Positions 1-7,661 of a stretch of DNA of 64,000 nucleotides are shown here, one piece after another. The notes below the pieces were generated by a model. It saw only the letters and a list, made by a program, of their open reading frames with translations. It made no database searches and was not told the DNA's origin. This stretch comes from an uncultured Lachnospiraceae bacterium (lineage in GTDB: Bacteria; Bacillota; Clostridia; Lachnospirales; Lachnospiraceae): the NCBI GenBank assembly GCA_944383265.1, contig CALWOX010000004.1:162915-226914 (forward strand), given 5' to 3'. Position 1 is the first letter of the stretch, and each line of letters starts with the position of its first letter. A program made the position numbers and the translations under genes.

Positions 1-2
1 CG

Positions 3-1262
3 GGAGCCGTAAAGAAGAGTCAGGAGAGGAAAAAGAAGAAGCTTGATAAGCTCATGAATATGTGGGAGGCTGAGAAGGAGAGCTTTGACCTTACCGTGAC
101 GGAGGAGGATATAGCAGAGGTCGTTTCAGGTTGGACAAAGATACCGGTAAAGAGGCTTTCTCAGGAGGAAAGTGAAAGGATAATGCACCTTGAGAGCATA
201 CTTCATGAGAGAGTTGTCGGACAGGACGAGGCCGTCACCGCAGTGGCAAAGGCCATAAGGAGAGGCCGTGTCGGAATAAAGGATCCCAAGAGGCCTATAG
301 GCTCCTTCATGTTCCTTGGGCCTACCGGTGTGGGAAAGACAGAGCTTTCAAAGGCACTTTCGGAGGCTGTATTCGGATCTGAAAATGCTCTCATACGAGT
401 TGACATGTCCGAGTACATGGAAAAGCACAGCGTATCCAAAATGATAGGCTCACCGCCCGGATATGTGGGATTTGACGAGGGCGGACAGCTTTCCGAGAAG
501 GTAAGGAGGAATCCTTATTCTGTAATACTTTTTGATGAGATAGAGAAGGCTCACCCTGATGTATTCAATATCCTTCTTCAGGTGCTTGACGACGGACATA
601 TATCCGATGCTCAGGGAAGAAAGATAGATTTTAAGAACACCATAATAATAATGACATCAAATGCCGGAGCCATGAACATTATCGAGCCCAAGAGATTGGG
701 CTTTGCCTCGGGCGATGACGAGGGCAAGAATTACGGGGACATGAAGAACAAGGTCATGGACGAGGTAAAGCATATGTTCAAGCCCGAGTTCTTAAACCGT
801 ATAGATGAGATAATTGTATTCCACCAGCTCAACAAGGAGCATATGTCAAAGATAGTGGATATAATGCTCGGAGATATAGTAAAGCGAGTTAAAAACCAGA
901 TGGACATAAAGCTTAAAATATCTGACGATGCAAAGCAGCTCCTTATTGACAAGGGATACGACGAAAAGTACGGGGCAAGGCCCTTAAGGAGGACTATCCA
1001 GACACTTGTTGAGGATGAGCTTGCGGAAAAGATACTTGAGGGAGCGGTAAAAGAGGGAGATACCGTAAATATAAAGCTTTCTCCCAAGGATAAGGACAAG
1101 CTTCAGATAAAGGCAACAGCTCACAGAAAACCTAAATTTGAAGAGGGCAGGGTACTTGACCCCTCGGAGGATATGTCGGGAATCGAGATCACCGAGATAA
1201 TAGCCCCCATTGATTATGAGGAACCCCCTAAAAAGCCAAGGAGGAAGTCAGTCAAGAAATAA
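3..1262 (+). CDS. clpC: ATP-dependent Clp protease ATPase subunit ClpC, C-terminal part (5' end outside window)
   Basis: The frame is open from the left edge, so this is the C-terminal half of ClpC, the Hsp100 unfoldase that feeds substrates to ClpP in the cytoplasm. The linker into the second ATPase domain reads IAEVVSGWTKIPV. The D2 domain has Walker A GPTGVGKT, Walker B VILFDEIEKA, the pore-loop region SPPGYVG and the sensor segment TSNAGA, followed by the Clp D2-small domain with GARPLRR. The tail is lysine-rich and ends in KKPRRKSVKK. An in-frame ATG at 54 falls inside the coiled linker and is not the start. radA begins 2 nt after the stop, the usual clpC-radA order in Firmicutes, so ctsR/mcsA/mcsB may lie upstream; that part is inference. 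Confidence 0.96.
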   Translation, partial: GAVKKSQERKKKKLDKLMNMWEAEKESFDLTVTEEDIAEVVSGWTKIPVKRLSQEESERIMHLESILHERVVGQDEAVTAVAKAIRRGRVGIKDPKRPIGSFMFLGPTGVGKTELSKALSEAVFGSENALIRVDMSEYMEKHSVSKMIGSPPGYVGFDEGGQLSEKVRRNPYSVILFDEIEKAHPDVFNILLQVLDDGHISDAQGRKIDFKNTIIIMTSNAGAMNIIEPKRLGFASGDDEGKNYGDMKNKVMDEVKHMFKPEFLNRIDEIIVFHQLNKEHMSKIVDIMLGDIVKRVKNQMDIKLKISDDAKQLLIDKGYDEKYGARPLRRTIQTLVEDELAEKILEGAVKEGDTVNIKLSPKDKDKLQIKATAHRKPKFEEGRVLDPSEDMSGIEITEIIAPIDYEEPPKKPRRKSVKK

Positions 1263-1264
1263 TT

Positions 1265-2635
1265 ATGAAGACTGCGAAGACACAGACAGTATTTTTTTGC
1301 AAGAACTGCGGGTACGAATCCGCAAAGTGGATGGGACAGTGCCCATCCTGTCATGAATGGAATACATTTACCGAGGAGCCTGTCGTAAAGACAGGCTCCG
1401 ACAGTCGTGTAAAGGACAGTAAGCTTCCGAAGCAGGAGAAGCCACTATATATAAATGAGATAGATTCGAAGGATTCAAACAGGCTTTCAACGGGCTTCGG
1501 GGAGCTTGACAGAGTTTTGGGAGGAGGTATAGTGGAGGGCTCCCTTGTACTTGTAGGAGGCGAGCCCGGTATAGGAAAATCCACTATACTTTTGCAGCTT
1601 GCGGGAAACCTGGCAGCCTCAGGGAAAAAGGTCATATATATTTCCGGAGAGGAGTCCTTAAGACAGATAAAGCTGAGAGCCGACAGGATAGGAAGGATAG
1701 AAGGAGAGCTTACATTTCTTTCAGAGACCAATACAGACAGGATAGTAAATACACTTGAAAGGCTGCGTCCGGATGTGGCGGTGATAGATTCCATACAGAC
1801 AATGTATACAGAGGAGGCGGGAACGGCTCCGGGGAGCATCACACAGGTCAGAGAGTCGGCTTCAAGGCTTATGGTAAGCGCAAAGAGCTGCGGAATAGCC
1901 ACCTTCCTTGTGGGACATGTGACAAAGGAAGGGACAGTGGCCGGGCCCAGAGTCCTTGAGCATATGGTGGACACTGTCCTCTACTTTGAAGGCAGCGGAG
2001 CAAACGGCTACAGGATAATAAGGAGCGCAAAGAACAGGTTCGGCTCCACAAATGAGATAGGAGTCTTTGAGATGGGGCAGGGAGGCCTTTCGGAAGTGCT
2101 TAATCCCTCGGAGCTCATGCTTGAGGGAAGGCCCGAGGATGCAAGCGGTGCTGTTGTCGCCTGCCTTATGGAGGGCACACGTCCGATACTTATGGAGGTA
2201 CAGGCCCTTGTAACAGAGACCGGCTTCGGAATGCCCAGAAGGCAGTCCTCGGGAATAGATTACAACAGGTTGAATCTCCTTCTTGCTGTGTTGGAAAAGC
2301 GGGTGGGATATGCCATGAACAGATTTGACGCATACGTCAATATAACAGGCGGAATGAGAGTGAATGAACCCGCTACAGACCTTGCGGTCATCATGGCAGT
2401 GATATCAAGCTTTAAAAACAAAGTCATACCGGCTGATACCATAATATTCGGCGAGGTGGGGCTGTCGGGCGAGGTAAGAGCCGTGGCCCACGCGGACATA
2501 AGAGTAAACGAGGCAAAAAAACTCGGATTTAAGCGTGTGATACTTCCTAAGGCGAACATGTCAAAGCTCGGCAAGATAGAAAATATAGAGCTTATACCTG
2601 TAAGAAGCATATCCGAGGCGGCATCCTTCCTGTAG
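1265..2635 (+). CDS. radA: DNA repair protein RadA/Sms
   Basis: A 456-residue RadA, the usual length. RadA is a RecA-like, DnaB-type helicase that processes recombination intermediates. The N-terminal zinc finger has Cys12, Cys15, Cys26 and Cys29 (CKNCGYESAKWMGQCPSC). Walker A is GGEPGIGKST at about residues 98-107. The RadA-specific KNRFGS motif is present at about residue 255. The C-terminal Lon-like domain includes IFGEVGLSGEVR. It sits 2 nt behind clpC and is probably cotranscribed with it. The start is the ATG at 1265. No strong ribosome binding site is needed if translation is coupled to clpC. All catalytic motifs are intact. Confidence 0.97.
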   Translation: MKTAKTQTVFFCKNCGYESAKWMGQCPSCHEWNTFTEEPVVKTGSDSRVKDSKLPKQEKPLYINEIDSKDSNRLSTGFGELDRVLGGGIVEGSLVLVGGEPGIGKSTILLQLAGNLAASGKKVIYISGEESLRQIKLRADRIGRIEGELTFLSETNTDRIVNTLERLRPDVAVIDSIQTMYTEEAGTAPGSITQVRESASRLMVSAKSCGIATFLVGHVTKEGTVAGPRVLEHMVDTVLYFEGSGANGYRIIRSAKNRFGSTNEIGVFEMGQGGLSEVLNPSELMLEGRPEDASGAVVACLMEGTRPILMEVQALVTETGFGMPRRQSSGIDYNRLNLLLAVLEKRVGYAMNRFDAYVNITGGMRVNEPATDLAVIMAVISSFKNKVIPADTIIFGEVGLSGEVRAVAHADIRVNEAKKLGFKRVILPKANMSKLGKIENIELIPVRSISEAASFL

Positions 2636-2667
2636 ACGAAAGCCGGAATTTTTTACATAAATTCGGG

Positions 2668-2696
2668 TTGCTCCCTTCGCACTCAGGTATTATAAT
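2668..2696 (+). promoter_or_regulatory. Sigma-A type promoter of the transaldolase gene
   Basis: TTGCTC at 2668-2673 and a perfect TATAAT at 2691-2696 are separated by 17 nt. The predicted start near 2703 leaves a leader of about 47 nt before the ATG at 2750. A strong AAAGGAGG ribosome binding site lies at about 2731-2738. Confidence 0.7.
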
Positions 2697-2749
2697 ATGA
2701 ACAGGTTATCACCGAAAAACACAGAATTCCAAAGGAGGTACTTTCGGAA

Positions 2750-3406
2750 ATGAAATTTTTTATTGACACAGCCAATGTTGAGGAGATAAGAGAAGCCAAT
2801 GATATGGGCATTATCTGCGGAGTTACCACAAACCCCTCCCTCATAGCAAAAGAGGGAAGAGACTTCAACGAGGTAATAAAGGAGATCACATCCATAGTTG
2901 ACGGCCCCATAAGCGGAGAGGTAAAGGCTACTACCACAAAGGCTGAGGACATGATCGCAGAGGGAAGAGAGATTGCAAAGATCCACAAGAACATGGTAGT
3001 AAAGATCCCTATGACAAAGGAAGGATTAAAGGCTGTAAAGGTACTTAATGCCGAGGGAATAAAGACCAATGTAACACTTATATTCACAGCAGCTCAGGCT
3101 CTTCTTGCGGCAAAGGCGGGAGCTACATATGTATCACCCTTCCTCGGAAGACTTGACGATATATCCACCTGCGGAACAGATCTTATATATGACATAGTTC
3201 AGATATTTGACAATTATCCCGACATTGACACTCAGATCATATGTGCCTCCACAAGGAATCCTATGCATATAATAGAGTGTGCAAAGGCAGGGGCTGACAT
3301 AGCTACAGTTCCTTATAAGGTACTTATGCAGATGTTCAATCATCCCCTTACAGATGCGGGAATCGAGAAATTCAAGGCTGACTACGAAGCTGTCTTCGGA
3401 AAATAA
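2750..3406 (+). CDS. tal: Transaldolase of the TalC/fructose-6-phosphate aldolase family
   Basis: A 218-residue single-domain TIM barrel of the small transaldolase subfamily. It transfers the dihydroxyacetone unit between sugar phosphates in the non-oxidative pentose phosphate pathway. The start [13 protein letters not shown] and [13 protein letters not shown] are typical. The Schiff-base lysine lies in VVKIPMT. Two features favour transaldolase over fructose-6-phosphate aldolase: a glutamate in SGEVKA where the aldolase has glutamine, and [11 protein letters not shown] where the aldolase has YVAPY. It is monocistronic, with its own promoter upstream and a hairpin at 3463-3489 downstream. Confidence 0.9.
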   Translation: MKFFIDTANVEEIREANDMGIICGVTTNPSLIAKEGRDFNEVIKEITSIVDGPISGEVKATTTKAEDMIAEGREIAKIHKNMVVKIPMTKEGLKAVKVLNAEGIKTNVTLIFTAAQALLAAKAGATYVSPFLGRLDDISTCGTDLIYDIVQIFDNYPDIDTQIICASTRNPMHIIECAKAGADIATVPYKVLMQMFNHPLTDAGIEKFKADYEAVFGK

Positions 3407-3430
3407 TTTTGTGAATTTTCAGGTCTGCTA

Positions 3431-3459
3431 TTGACATTTCATCAGCTTTAAAGTATATT
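3431..3459 (+). promoter_or_regulatory. Strong promoter of tRNA-Trp
   Basis: A consensus TTGACA at 3431-3436, a 17-nt spacer and TATATT at 3454-3459. Transcription would start near 3466, inside the inverted repeat that follows, about 30 nt before the tRNA. Confidence 0.75.
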
Positions 3460-3462
3460 ATT

Positions 3463-3489
3463 CAAGGTCACTTCATTCGAGTGACCTTG
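3463..3489 (+). repeat. Inverted repeat between tRNA-Trp promoter and tRNA
   Basis: CAAGGTCACT at 3463-3472 pairs perfectly with AGTGACCTTG at 3480-3489 around a 7-nt loop. It may end transaldolase transcription, but only a weak T stretch follows. It may instead be an operator, since it overlaps the predicted tRNA-Trp transcription start. Confidence 0.6.
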
Positions 3490-3496
3490 AAAATTT

Positions 3497-3567
3497 AGGG
3501 GCATCATCCAATGGTAGGATACCGGTCTCCAAAACCGTCAATGAGGGTTCGAATCCTTCTGCCCCTG
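3497..3567 (+). tRNA. trnW: tRNA-Trp (CCA anticodon)
   Basis: The seven-base acceptor stem AGGGGCA pairs perfectly with TGCCCCT at 3560-3566, and G3567 is the discriminator. The D stem is ATCC/GGAT. The anticodon loop CTCCAAA gives CCA, which reads UGG. The T arm is GAGGG/CCTTC around TTCGAAT. The 27-43 pair of the anticodon stem is a C-U mismatch. The 3' CCA is not encoded. Confidence 0.95.
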
Positions 3568-3575
3568 TAAATTTG

Positions 3576-3620
3576 AAAAGAGCTCTAAAGCCTAAGATAA
3601 ATGGTTTTTAGAGCTTTTTT
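3576..3620 (+). terminator. Rho-independent terminator after tRNA-Trp
   Basis: AGCTCTAAA at 3581-3589 pairs with TTTAGAGCT at 3607-3615, and a run of T follows to 3620. Confidence 0.85.
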
Positions 3621-3698
3621 GGTATTTTAAGCTTTATGAAGACAATATAGCTTTTGAATATAAGAAAGCTTTTTGTAAAAAAAACGGGAGAGAGTATA

Positions 3699-4586
3699 GT
3701 GGAACTTCGTACACTTCGTTATTTTTTGGCGGCTGCACAGGAGAAAAACATTACAAAGGCGGCGGATATCCTTCATGTGACTCAGCCCACCCTGAGCAGA
3801 CAGCTCACGGATCTGGAGAGGGAGCTTGGCGTGACGCTTACGTTGCGCGGTAAAAACGGATTAAAGCTTACAGAAGACGGTATATTTTTCAGACAGCGGG
3901 CTCAGGAGATAGTTGAGCTTGCTGACAGGCTTGAGAAAAATTTTGCCAAGCGTAAGGGAGACATCAGCGGCATGGTGGTCATAGGTGCGTCTGAAGCGGT
4001 GGGAGGGCAGATACTTGCAAAGCTTATCAAAGAATTTTACGGAAAATATCCCGCTGTGCAGTTCACTCTTTACAACGAAACCGTTGACAATATTAAAGAC
4101 CGCTTGGATAAGGGGCTTGTAGATATCGGACTGCTTCTGGAGCCTGTTGATGTGACCAAATATGATTATGTAAGATTATCCCGTCAGGATACATGGGGGC
4201 TTCTGGTACGGGAAGATCATCCTCTGGTTGAAAAATCATCCCTTAAGGCGGATGACGTTGCTCCGTATCCTCTTATTATGCCTCTTAGGGAGAATATCCG
4301 TGCGGAGATCATGCACTGGCTCGGAAGAGAGGAAAAGGAGCTTTCTGTCCCTTTATTTTACACCTTACTTTCAAATGCGGCTCTTATGGTAGCGGAAGGG
4401 CTCGGATGCGCCTTTTGCATGGATGGGGCATTGGCTATAAAAAGCGACCCGCGCCTCAGATTTATCCCTCTTGAGCCACGTCGAATGACAAACAGCGTAT
4501 TGGTATGGAAGAAGAACAATCTGTTTTCTCCCGCCGCCTCTCTTTTCATTCAGGAGATAAATATGCTCAGGGCTAAAATAGAGTAA
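3699..4586 (+). CDS. LysR-family transcriptional regulator
   Basis: A 295-residue protein from the GTG at 3699. The N-terminal winged helix-turn-helix reads VELRTLRYFLAAAQEKNI, then AADILHVTQPTLSRQL, the recognition helix. A LysR substrate-binding domain follows from about residue 90. The open frame extends upstream to an ATG at 3654, but GTG 3699 has a GGGAG site about 9 nt ahead and matches the family start (MELRxLRYF), so it is preferred. It lies upstream of, and on the same strand as, the flavodoxin/aldo-keto reductase cluster. LysR proteins of this type often control such clusters, but that link is inferred. The effector is unknown. A terminator follows at 4631. Confidence 0.93.
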   Translation: MELRTLRYFLAAAQEKNITKAADILHVTQPTLSRQLTDLERELGVTLTLRGKNGLKLTEDGIFFRQRAQEIVELADRLEKNFAKRKGDISGMVVIGASEAVGGQILAKLIKEFYGKYPAVQFTLYNETVDNIKDRLDKGLVDIGLLLEPVDVTKYDYVRLSRQDTWGLLVREDHPLVEKSSLKADDVAPYPLIMPLRENIRAEIMHWLGREEKELSVPLFYTLLSNAALMVAEGLGCAFCMDGALAIKSDPRLRFIPLEPRRMTNSVLVWKKNNLFSPAASLFIQEINMLRAKIE

Positions 4587-4630
4587 ACCTAAAACAGAAT
4601 AAATGTCAGGCATGCTTTCGATAAATATTT

Positions 4631-4659
4631 CTCTCGGGTTCATTCCCGGGAGTTTTTTT
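4631..4659 (+). terminator. Terminator after the LysR gene
   Basis: CTCTCGGG at 4631-4638 pairs with CCCGGGAG at 4645-4652 with one G-T wobble, followed by seven T at 4653-4659. Confidence 0.9.
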
Positions 4660-4707
4660 ATCATGATAAATAGAAAAAAGGCATTAATAAAGATAATATA
4701 TAAGCAT

Positions 4708-4751
4708 TAGACATAAAAAATGCGCTCACCTATAATGCAATCGAAAGGTGA
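4708..4751 (+). promoter_or_regulatory. Promoter with overlapping inverted repeat before the flavodoxin gene
   Basis: TAGACA at 4708-4713, a 17-nt spacer and TATAAT at 4731-4736 form a good sigma-A promoter. TCACCT at 4727-4732 and AGGTGA at 4746-4751 form an inverted repeat across the -10 box and start site, a plausible operator. The regulator that binds it cannot be read from sequence; the upstream LysR protein is a candidate. Confidence 0.6.
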
Positions 4752-4799
4752 AAGGGTAAAGCTTCTTAACTGAAGAGGGTAAAAAAGGAGGCAGGGTCA

Positions 4800-5852
4800 A
4801 TGAGAAGAATAATTTCTTTTTTGTCAGCAGCTATAACAGCTTTTTCGCTCGCAGCCAGCAGTCAGGTTGATATGCAGCATGAGGAGGAACTCCCGATAAG
4901 TGAAGGCTCAGTGAGTGACAATATTCTTATAGCTTATTTTTCTTGGGCTGAAAATGCAGTACTTCCTGAGGGAGACGGAGAGGCGGATGCAGTCTCATCA
5001 CCAAGTGTCCGTGTGCCGGGTAATGTTCAGCAGCCGGCAGGTTGGATTCAAGAGGAAACAGGAGGTGATCTGTTTTCTATCCGTGTAACAGAGCCTTACC
5101 CGTCCGATTGGGATGCGTGTCTTGAACGGGCTAACGAGGAGAGAGGCAGCAATGCACGGCCTGAGCTTCAGGAGAACATACGTGATCCGGAACGATATGA
5201 CACGGTTTTTCTCGGCTATCCTAACTGGTGGTATGGCGTACCGATGCCATTACTCAGCTTTCTGGATCAAAACGATTTTTCAGGGAAAAATGTATACTTA
5301 TTCTGCTCCCATGGTACCGGAGGACTTGCAAACAGTGTAGACCTGATTACAGAGGCTGTGCCTGATGCAATCATTTCAGATAATATTTTTGATTGCTGTG
5401 AGGAAGACGCCCCTTCATCGGAAGATGATGTGAAATCATGGGTAAATGAACTTGGATTTTTTATTGCTTCAGCAAATCAAAACGAGCAGGAGGAGGTTTC
5501 TATGAGAATATCTGTGACTGACGGAGAAAACAAGGTAGAGTATGAATTAAATAACAGCGGGGCGGCAAGGACCCTTTATGAAATGCTGCCGCTTACTGTG
5601 GGGGTAGAGGATTTCAGCACAAATGAAAAGACTTTTTATCCTCCGAAGGAGCTTCCCTGTGAAGATACACCGCTTGCCGGGACGGATGCAGAAGGAGGGA
5701 CCTTGGCTTATTATGAGCCTTGGGGAGATGTGGTAATGTTTTACGCAGGATATAACGGAAATTCTTCCTTATACGAATTAGGGCACGCAGTTTCAGGCAC
5801 AGACAGTATAAGCAGCCTGTCAGGGACGATCACTATAGAAGCGGTTGAATAA
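4800..5852 (+). CDS. Exported flavodoxin fused to a cyclophilin-like domain
   Basis: A 350-residue protein. The N-terminus MRRIISFLSAAITAFSLAASS is a signal peptide. It ends in LAASS, where a lipobox would have a cysteine, so lipid anchoring is not supported. Residues about 40-225 are a Flavodoxin_4-type domain: ILIAYFSWAENA, the GYPNWWYGVPMP loop and FCSHGTGGL. Residues about 233-350 match the small cyclophilin-like family seen next to such flavodoxins (MRISVTDGENKVEYEL, FYAGYNGNSSLYELG). The role is probably an extracytoplasmic FMN electron carrier; this is inferred. A strong AAGGAGG site precedes the ATG. It heads a cluster whose later members are broken. Confidence 0.88.
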   Translation: MRRIISFLSAAITAFSLAASSQVDMQHEEELPISEGSVSDNILIAYFSWAENAVLPEGDGEADAVSSPSVRVPGNVQQPAGWIQEETGGDLFSIRVTEPYPSDWDACLERANEERGSNARPELQENIRDPERYDTVFLGYPNWWYGVPMPLLSFLDQNDFSGKNVYLFCSHGTGGLANSVDLITEAVPDAIISDNIFDCCEEDAPSSEDDVKSWVNELGFFIASANQNEQEEVSMRISVTDGENKVEYELNNSGAARTLYEMLPLTVGVEDFSTNEKTFYPPKELPCEDTPLAGTDAEGGTLAYYEPWGDVVMFYAGYNGNSSLYELGHAVSGTDSISSLSGTITIEAVE

Positions 5853-5904
5853 TATAGCTTTTTCGGTATTTGAATATAATTTTTTAAATTTGGAGGAACA
5901 TAGC

Positions 5905-6843
5905 ATGGAACTTAAAAAATTACCTGTGATAGCCATGGGTGCATGGGCATGGGGAAATGACGGAACTTTTGGAGAAAAGCTGACCGCAGAGGATCTGCGT
6001 CCTGTGTTTGACGCTGCTATGAGGGCAGGGCTTAACTTATGGGATACTGCTTATGCATATGGCATGGGTAATTCTGAAAAAATACTCGGGGAGTTTTTGA
6101 AAGACTATCCCCGGGAGAGTGTTATTATTTCTGATAAATTTACACCTCAATGCGCTGAAAGTGATGCGGAAAATGCGGTTATAGAACTTTATGAGAAAAG
6201 CGCCAAGTTGCTTGGCACAGATGAAACAGACATTTATTGGATACATAATCCTGTAGGAGCACCTGAGTGGACCCGTAAGCTTATCCCTCTTGCAAAGTCG
6301 GGAAAGATAGGATGAATCGGGCTTTCCAACCACAACATGGCCGAGATAAAGGAGGCTTCCGACATATTGGAGGCGGAGGGACTTAAGATATCCGTCATAC
6401 AGAACCATTACAGCCTTCTTAATCGTTCCTCGGAGACATCAGGTATCCTTGACTACTGTAAGGAGAATGACATCACCTTCTTTTCCTATATGGTTTTGGA
6501 GCAGGGGGCATTATCGGGAAAATACGATACAAGTCATCCGTTCCCTGCAGATTCCGACAGAGGGGAGGTATATAATCCGATGCTGCCCGAATTGGAAAAG
6601 TTGAACGCTTGCTTAAAGGAGATAGCCGACACTCATGACGTAGCGGCGGCGCAGATACCGATAGCCTGGGCTATTGCAAAGGGAACACTGCCTATTATCG
6701 GCGTTACAAAGGTATATCAGGTGGAGGATGCGATAAAAGCTGCCTCATTGAAACTTTCTGAGGAGGAAATTACTCGTATGGAGAAGCTTTCCGGAGAGAT
6801 GCAGCTGAATGTGATTCGTTATTGGGAAAAGGAAATGAAATAA
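5905..6843 (+). pseudogene. Aldo/keto reductase interrupted by an in-frame TGA
   Basis: The frame runs from the ATG at 5905 (GGAGG at 5892-5896) to the TAA at 6841, with one in-frame TGA at 6313-6315 (codon 137). The N-terminal half has ALDO/KETO motifs such as LWDTAYAYGMGNSEKILGEF with catalytic Asp and Tyr, and DIYWIHNP. The downstream half resumes at once with IGLSNHNMAEIKEA and carries the NADPH-binding end (AWAIAKGTLPIIGVTKV). Nothing else is missing, so one base change (for example TGG to TGA, as Trp is plausible here) explains the break. Without readthrough the product would lack the cofactor site. Restart at the ATG at 6337 has no ribosome binding site. A sequencing error is possible. 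Confidence 0.85.
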
Positions 6844-6844
6844 G

Positions 6845-7081
6845 TGGAGCGATGCTCCGATGGCAGTCTATACATTCCTTGAGAGCTATGATTGGACCGG
6901 AAAGACATTGATCCCGTTTAATACCGGTGCCTCCGGTGGTTTCGGAAGGAGCCTCTCTGGAATAGAGAAGAGTGCTTCAGGGGCAGAGACGGCAGAAGGC
7001 TTGGAGCTTACTGAAGGTGAGCTGTCCGACGCGGTGAATCGTATCACCGAATGGCTTACAGGCCTTGGTCTGATCGGCTAA
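6845..7081 (+). pseudogene. Flavodoxin fragment lacking its N-terminal half
   Basis: Read from 6845 the frame begins WSDAPMAVYTFLESYD. This matches the middle of Flavodoxin_4 proteins (the WW...PM loop) and continues through PFNTGASGGFGRSL to a normal end (ITEWLTGLGLIG). The FMN phosphate-binding N-terminus is absent. The recognisable part starts directly behind the stop of the broken aldo/keto reductase, as though a deletion joined the two genes. An ATG at 6860 would give a 73-residue product but has no ribosome binding site. Confidence 0.8.
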
Positions 7082-7102
7082 TGCGGGAAAGGGGGAGGCG
7101 GT

Positions 7103-7476
7103 TTGAAGCCGAAGGCAAAAATTAAAATAGGTATTGCGACCATGTCAGGCCTTATGATAAGCGGAATAATGCTCTCTGAACATGTTTTTTCTTTTTTAAA
7201 CATTCATGGGGCATGTCCTTTGCAAGGCTTCTTCACATGTCCTCCTCATATTGGGGATTTGTGCTTATGTCTTTTCATATCGGGCTTCATTGGAGTATGC
7301 TCCTCAATATGGCAAGGAAGGCAGGAGATGGAGGACATGGAACTCAGGGGAAACGGAAAATACTATTTCGCATACTTGGTGCTTCTATAGCTGTCTACGG
7401 CTTTGCTGTATTTATCCGTAACAGGCAAGGCAAAATAAACGCTTTGCCCGAAGGCGGATGTCAGAAAGGCTCTTGA
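7103..7476 (+). pseudogene. DUF4405-type membrane protein, deleted and frameshifted
   Basis: Frame 2 gives MKPKAKIKIGIATMSGLMISGIMLSEHVFSFL, and frame 1 continues from about 7207 with MSFARLLHMSSSYWGFVLMSFHIGLHWSM... to a stop at 7476. Together these are the two ends of a DUF4405 cytochrome-b-like membrane protein. A G lost near 7207-7212 (CATGGGGCATG) explains the frame change. The span between the N-terminal lysine-rich start and SGLMISG is also shorter than in intact relatives, suggesting an internal deletion of the first helices. Histidines in LLHM and GLHW that would bind haem are still visible. It belongs to the decaying redox cluster. Confidence 0.75.
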
Positions 7477-7556
7477 GGTGCAGGAAGACGGGGGAGAGCA
7501 GCTTAAGGAGAACGTTGAGCAATGGATTCAAAGAAACATAGCTTATCACAGGTTAT
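7439..7556 (+). pseudogene. Unidentified C-terminal gene remnant
   Basis: After the DUF4405 remnant, frame 2 reads CPKADVRKALEVQEDGGEQ and ends NVEQWIQRNIAYHRL before a TAA at 7554-7556. There is no start codon or ribosome binding site, and the composition looks like a true protein tail. I do not recognise the family. It overlaps the last codons of the DUF4405 remnant, consistent with another deletion junction. Confidence 0.4.
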
Positions 7557-7621
7557 AAATAAAATTTAAAATATAAGTTTTTTATATAAATACCTCTCTT
7601 AAATGTCATTTCAGATAATTT

Positions 7622-7650
7622 TGATATAATCTTAAATATCAAAAAGAGGA
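7622..7650 (+). promoter_or_regulatory. Extended -10 promoter and RBS for the molybdopterin oxidoreductase
   Basis: TGATATAAT at 7622-7630 is an extended -10 box with a perfect TATAAT at 7625-7630. No clear -35 box is seen. AAGAGGAG follows at about 7644-7651, ahead of the ATG at 7662. Confidence 0.55.
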
Positions 7651-7661
7651 GTAATATCGAG

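Noticed and set aside
1351..1974. 207-codon minus-strand frame opposite radA
   Set aside because: It is a shadow of radA, an intact and well-conserved gene; composition is that of a reverse frame.
2643..2667. Hairpin after radA as a terminator
   Set aside because: CCGGAATTT/AAATTCGG can pair but is AT-rich and not followed by a T run, so termination is not supported.
6313..6315. TGA read as selenocysteine
   Set aside because: Aldo/keto reductases have no catalytic residue here and no selenoprotein stem-loop is visible just downstream.
6337..6843. A separate short aldo/keto reductase gene
   Set aside because: The frame is continuous with the upstream half across one TGA and its start has no ribosome binding site; it is the 3' part of one broken gene.
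7206..7421. A third open frame in the DUF4405 region
   Set aside because: It has cysteine-rich nonsense composition and no family match; frames 2 and 1 explain the protein remnants.
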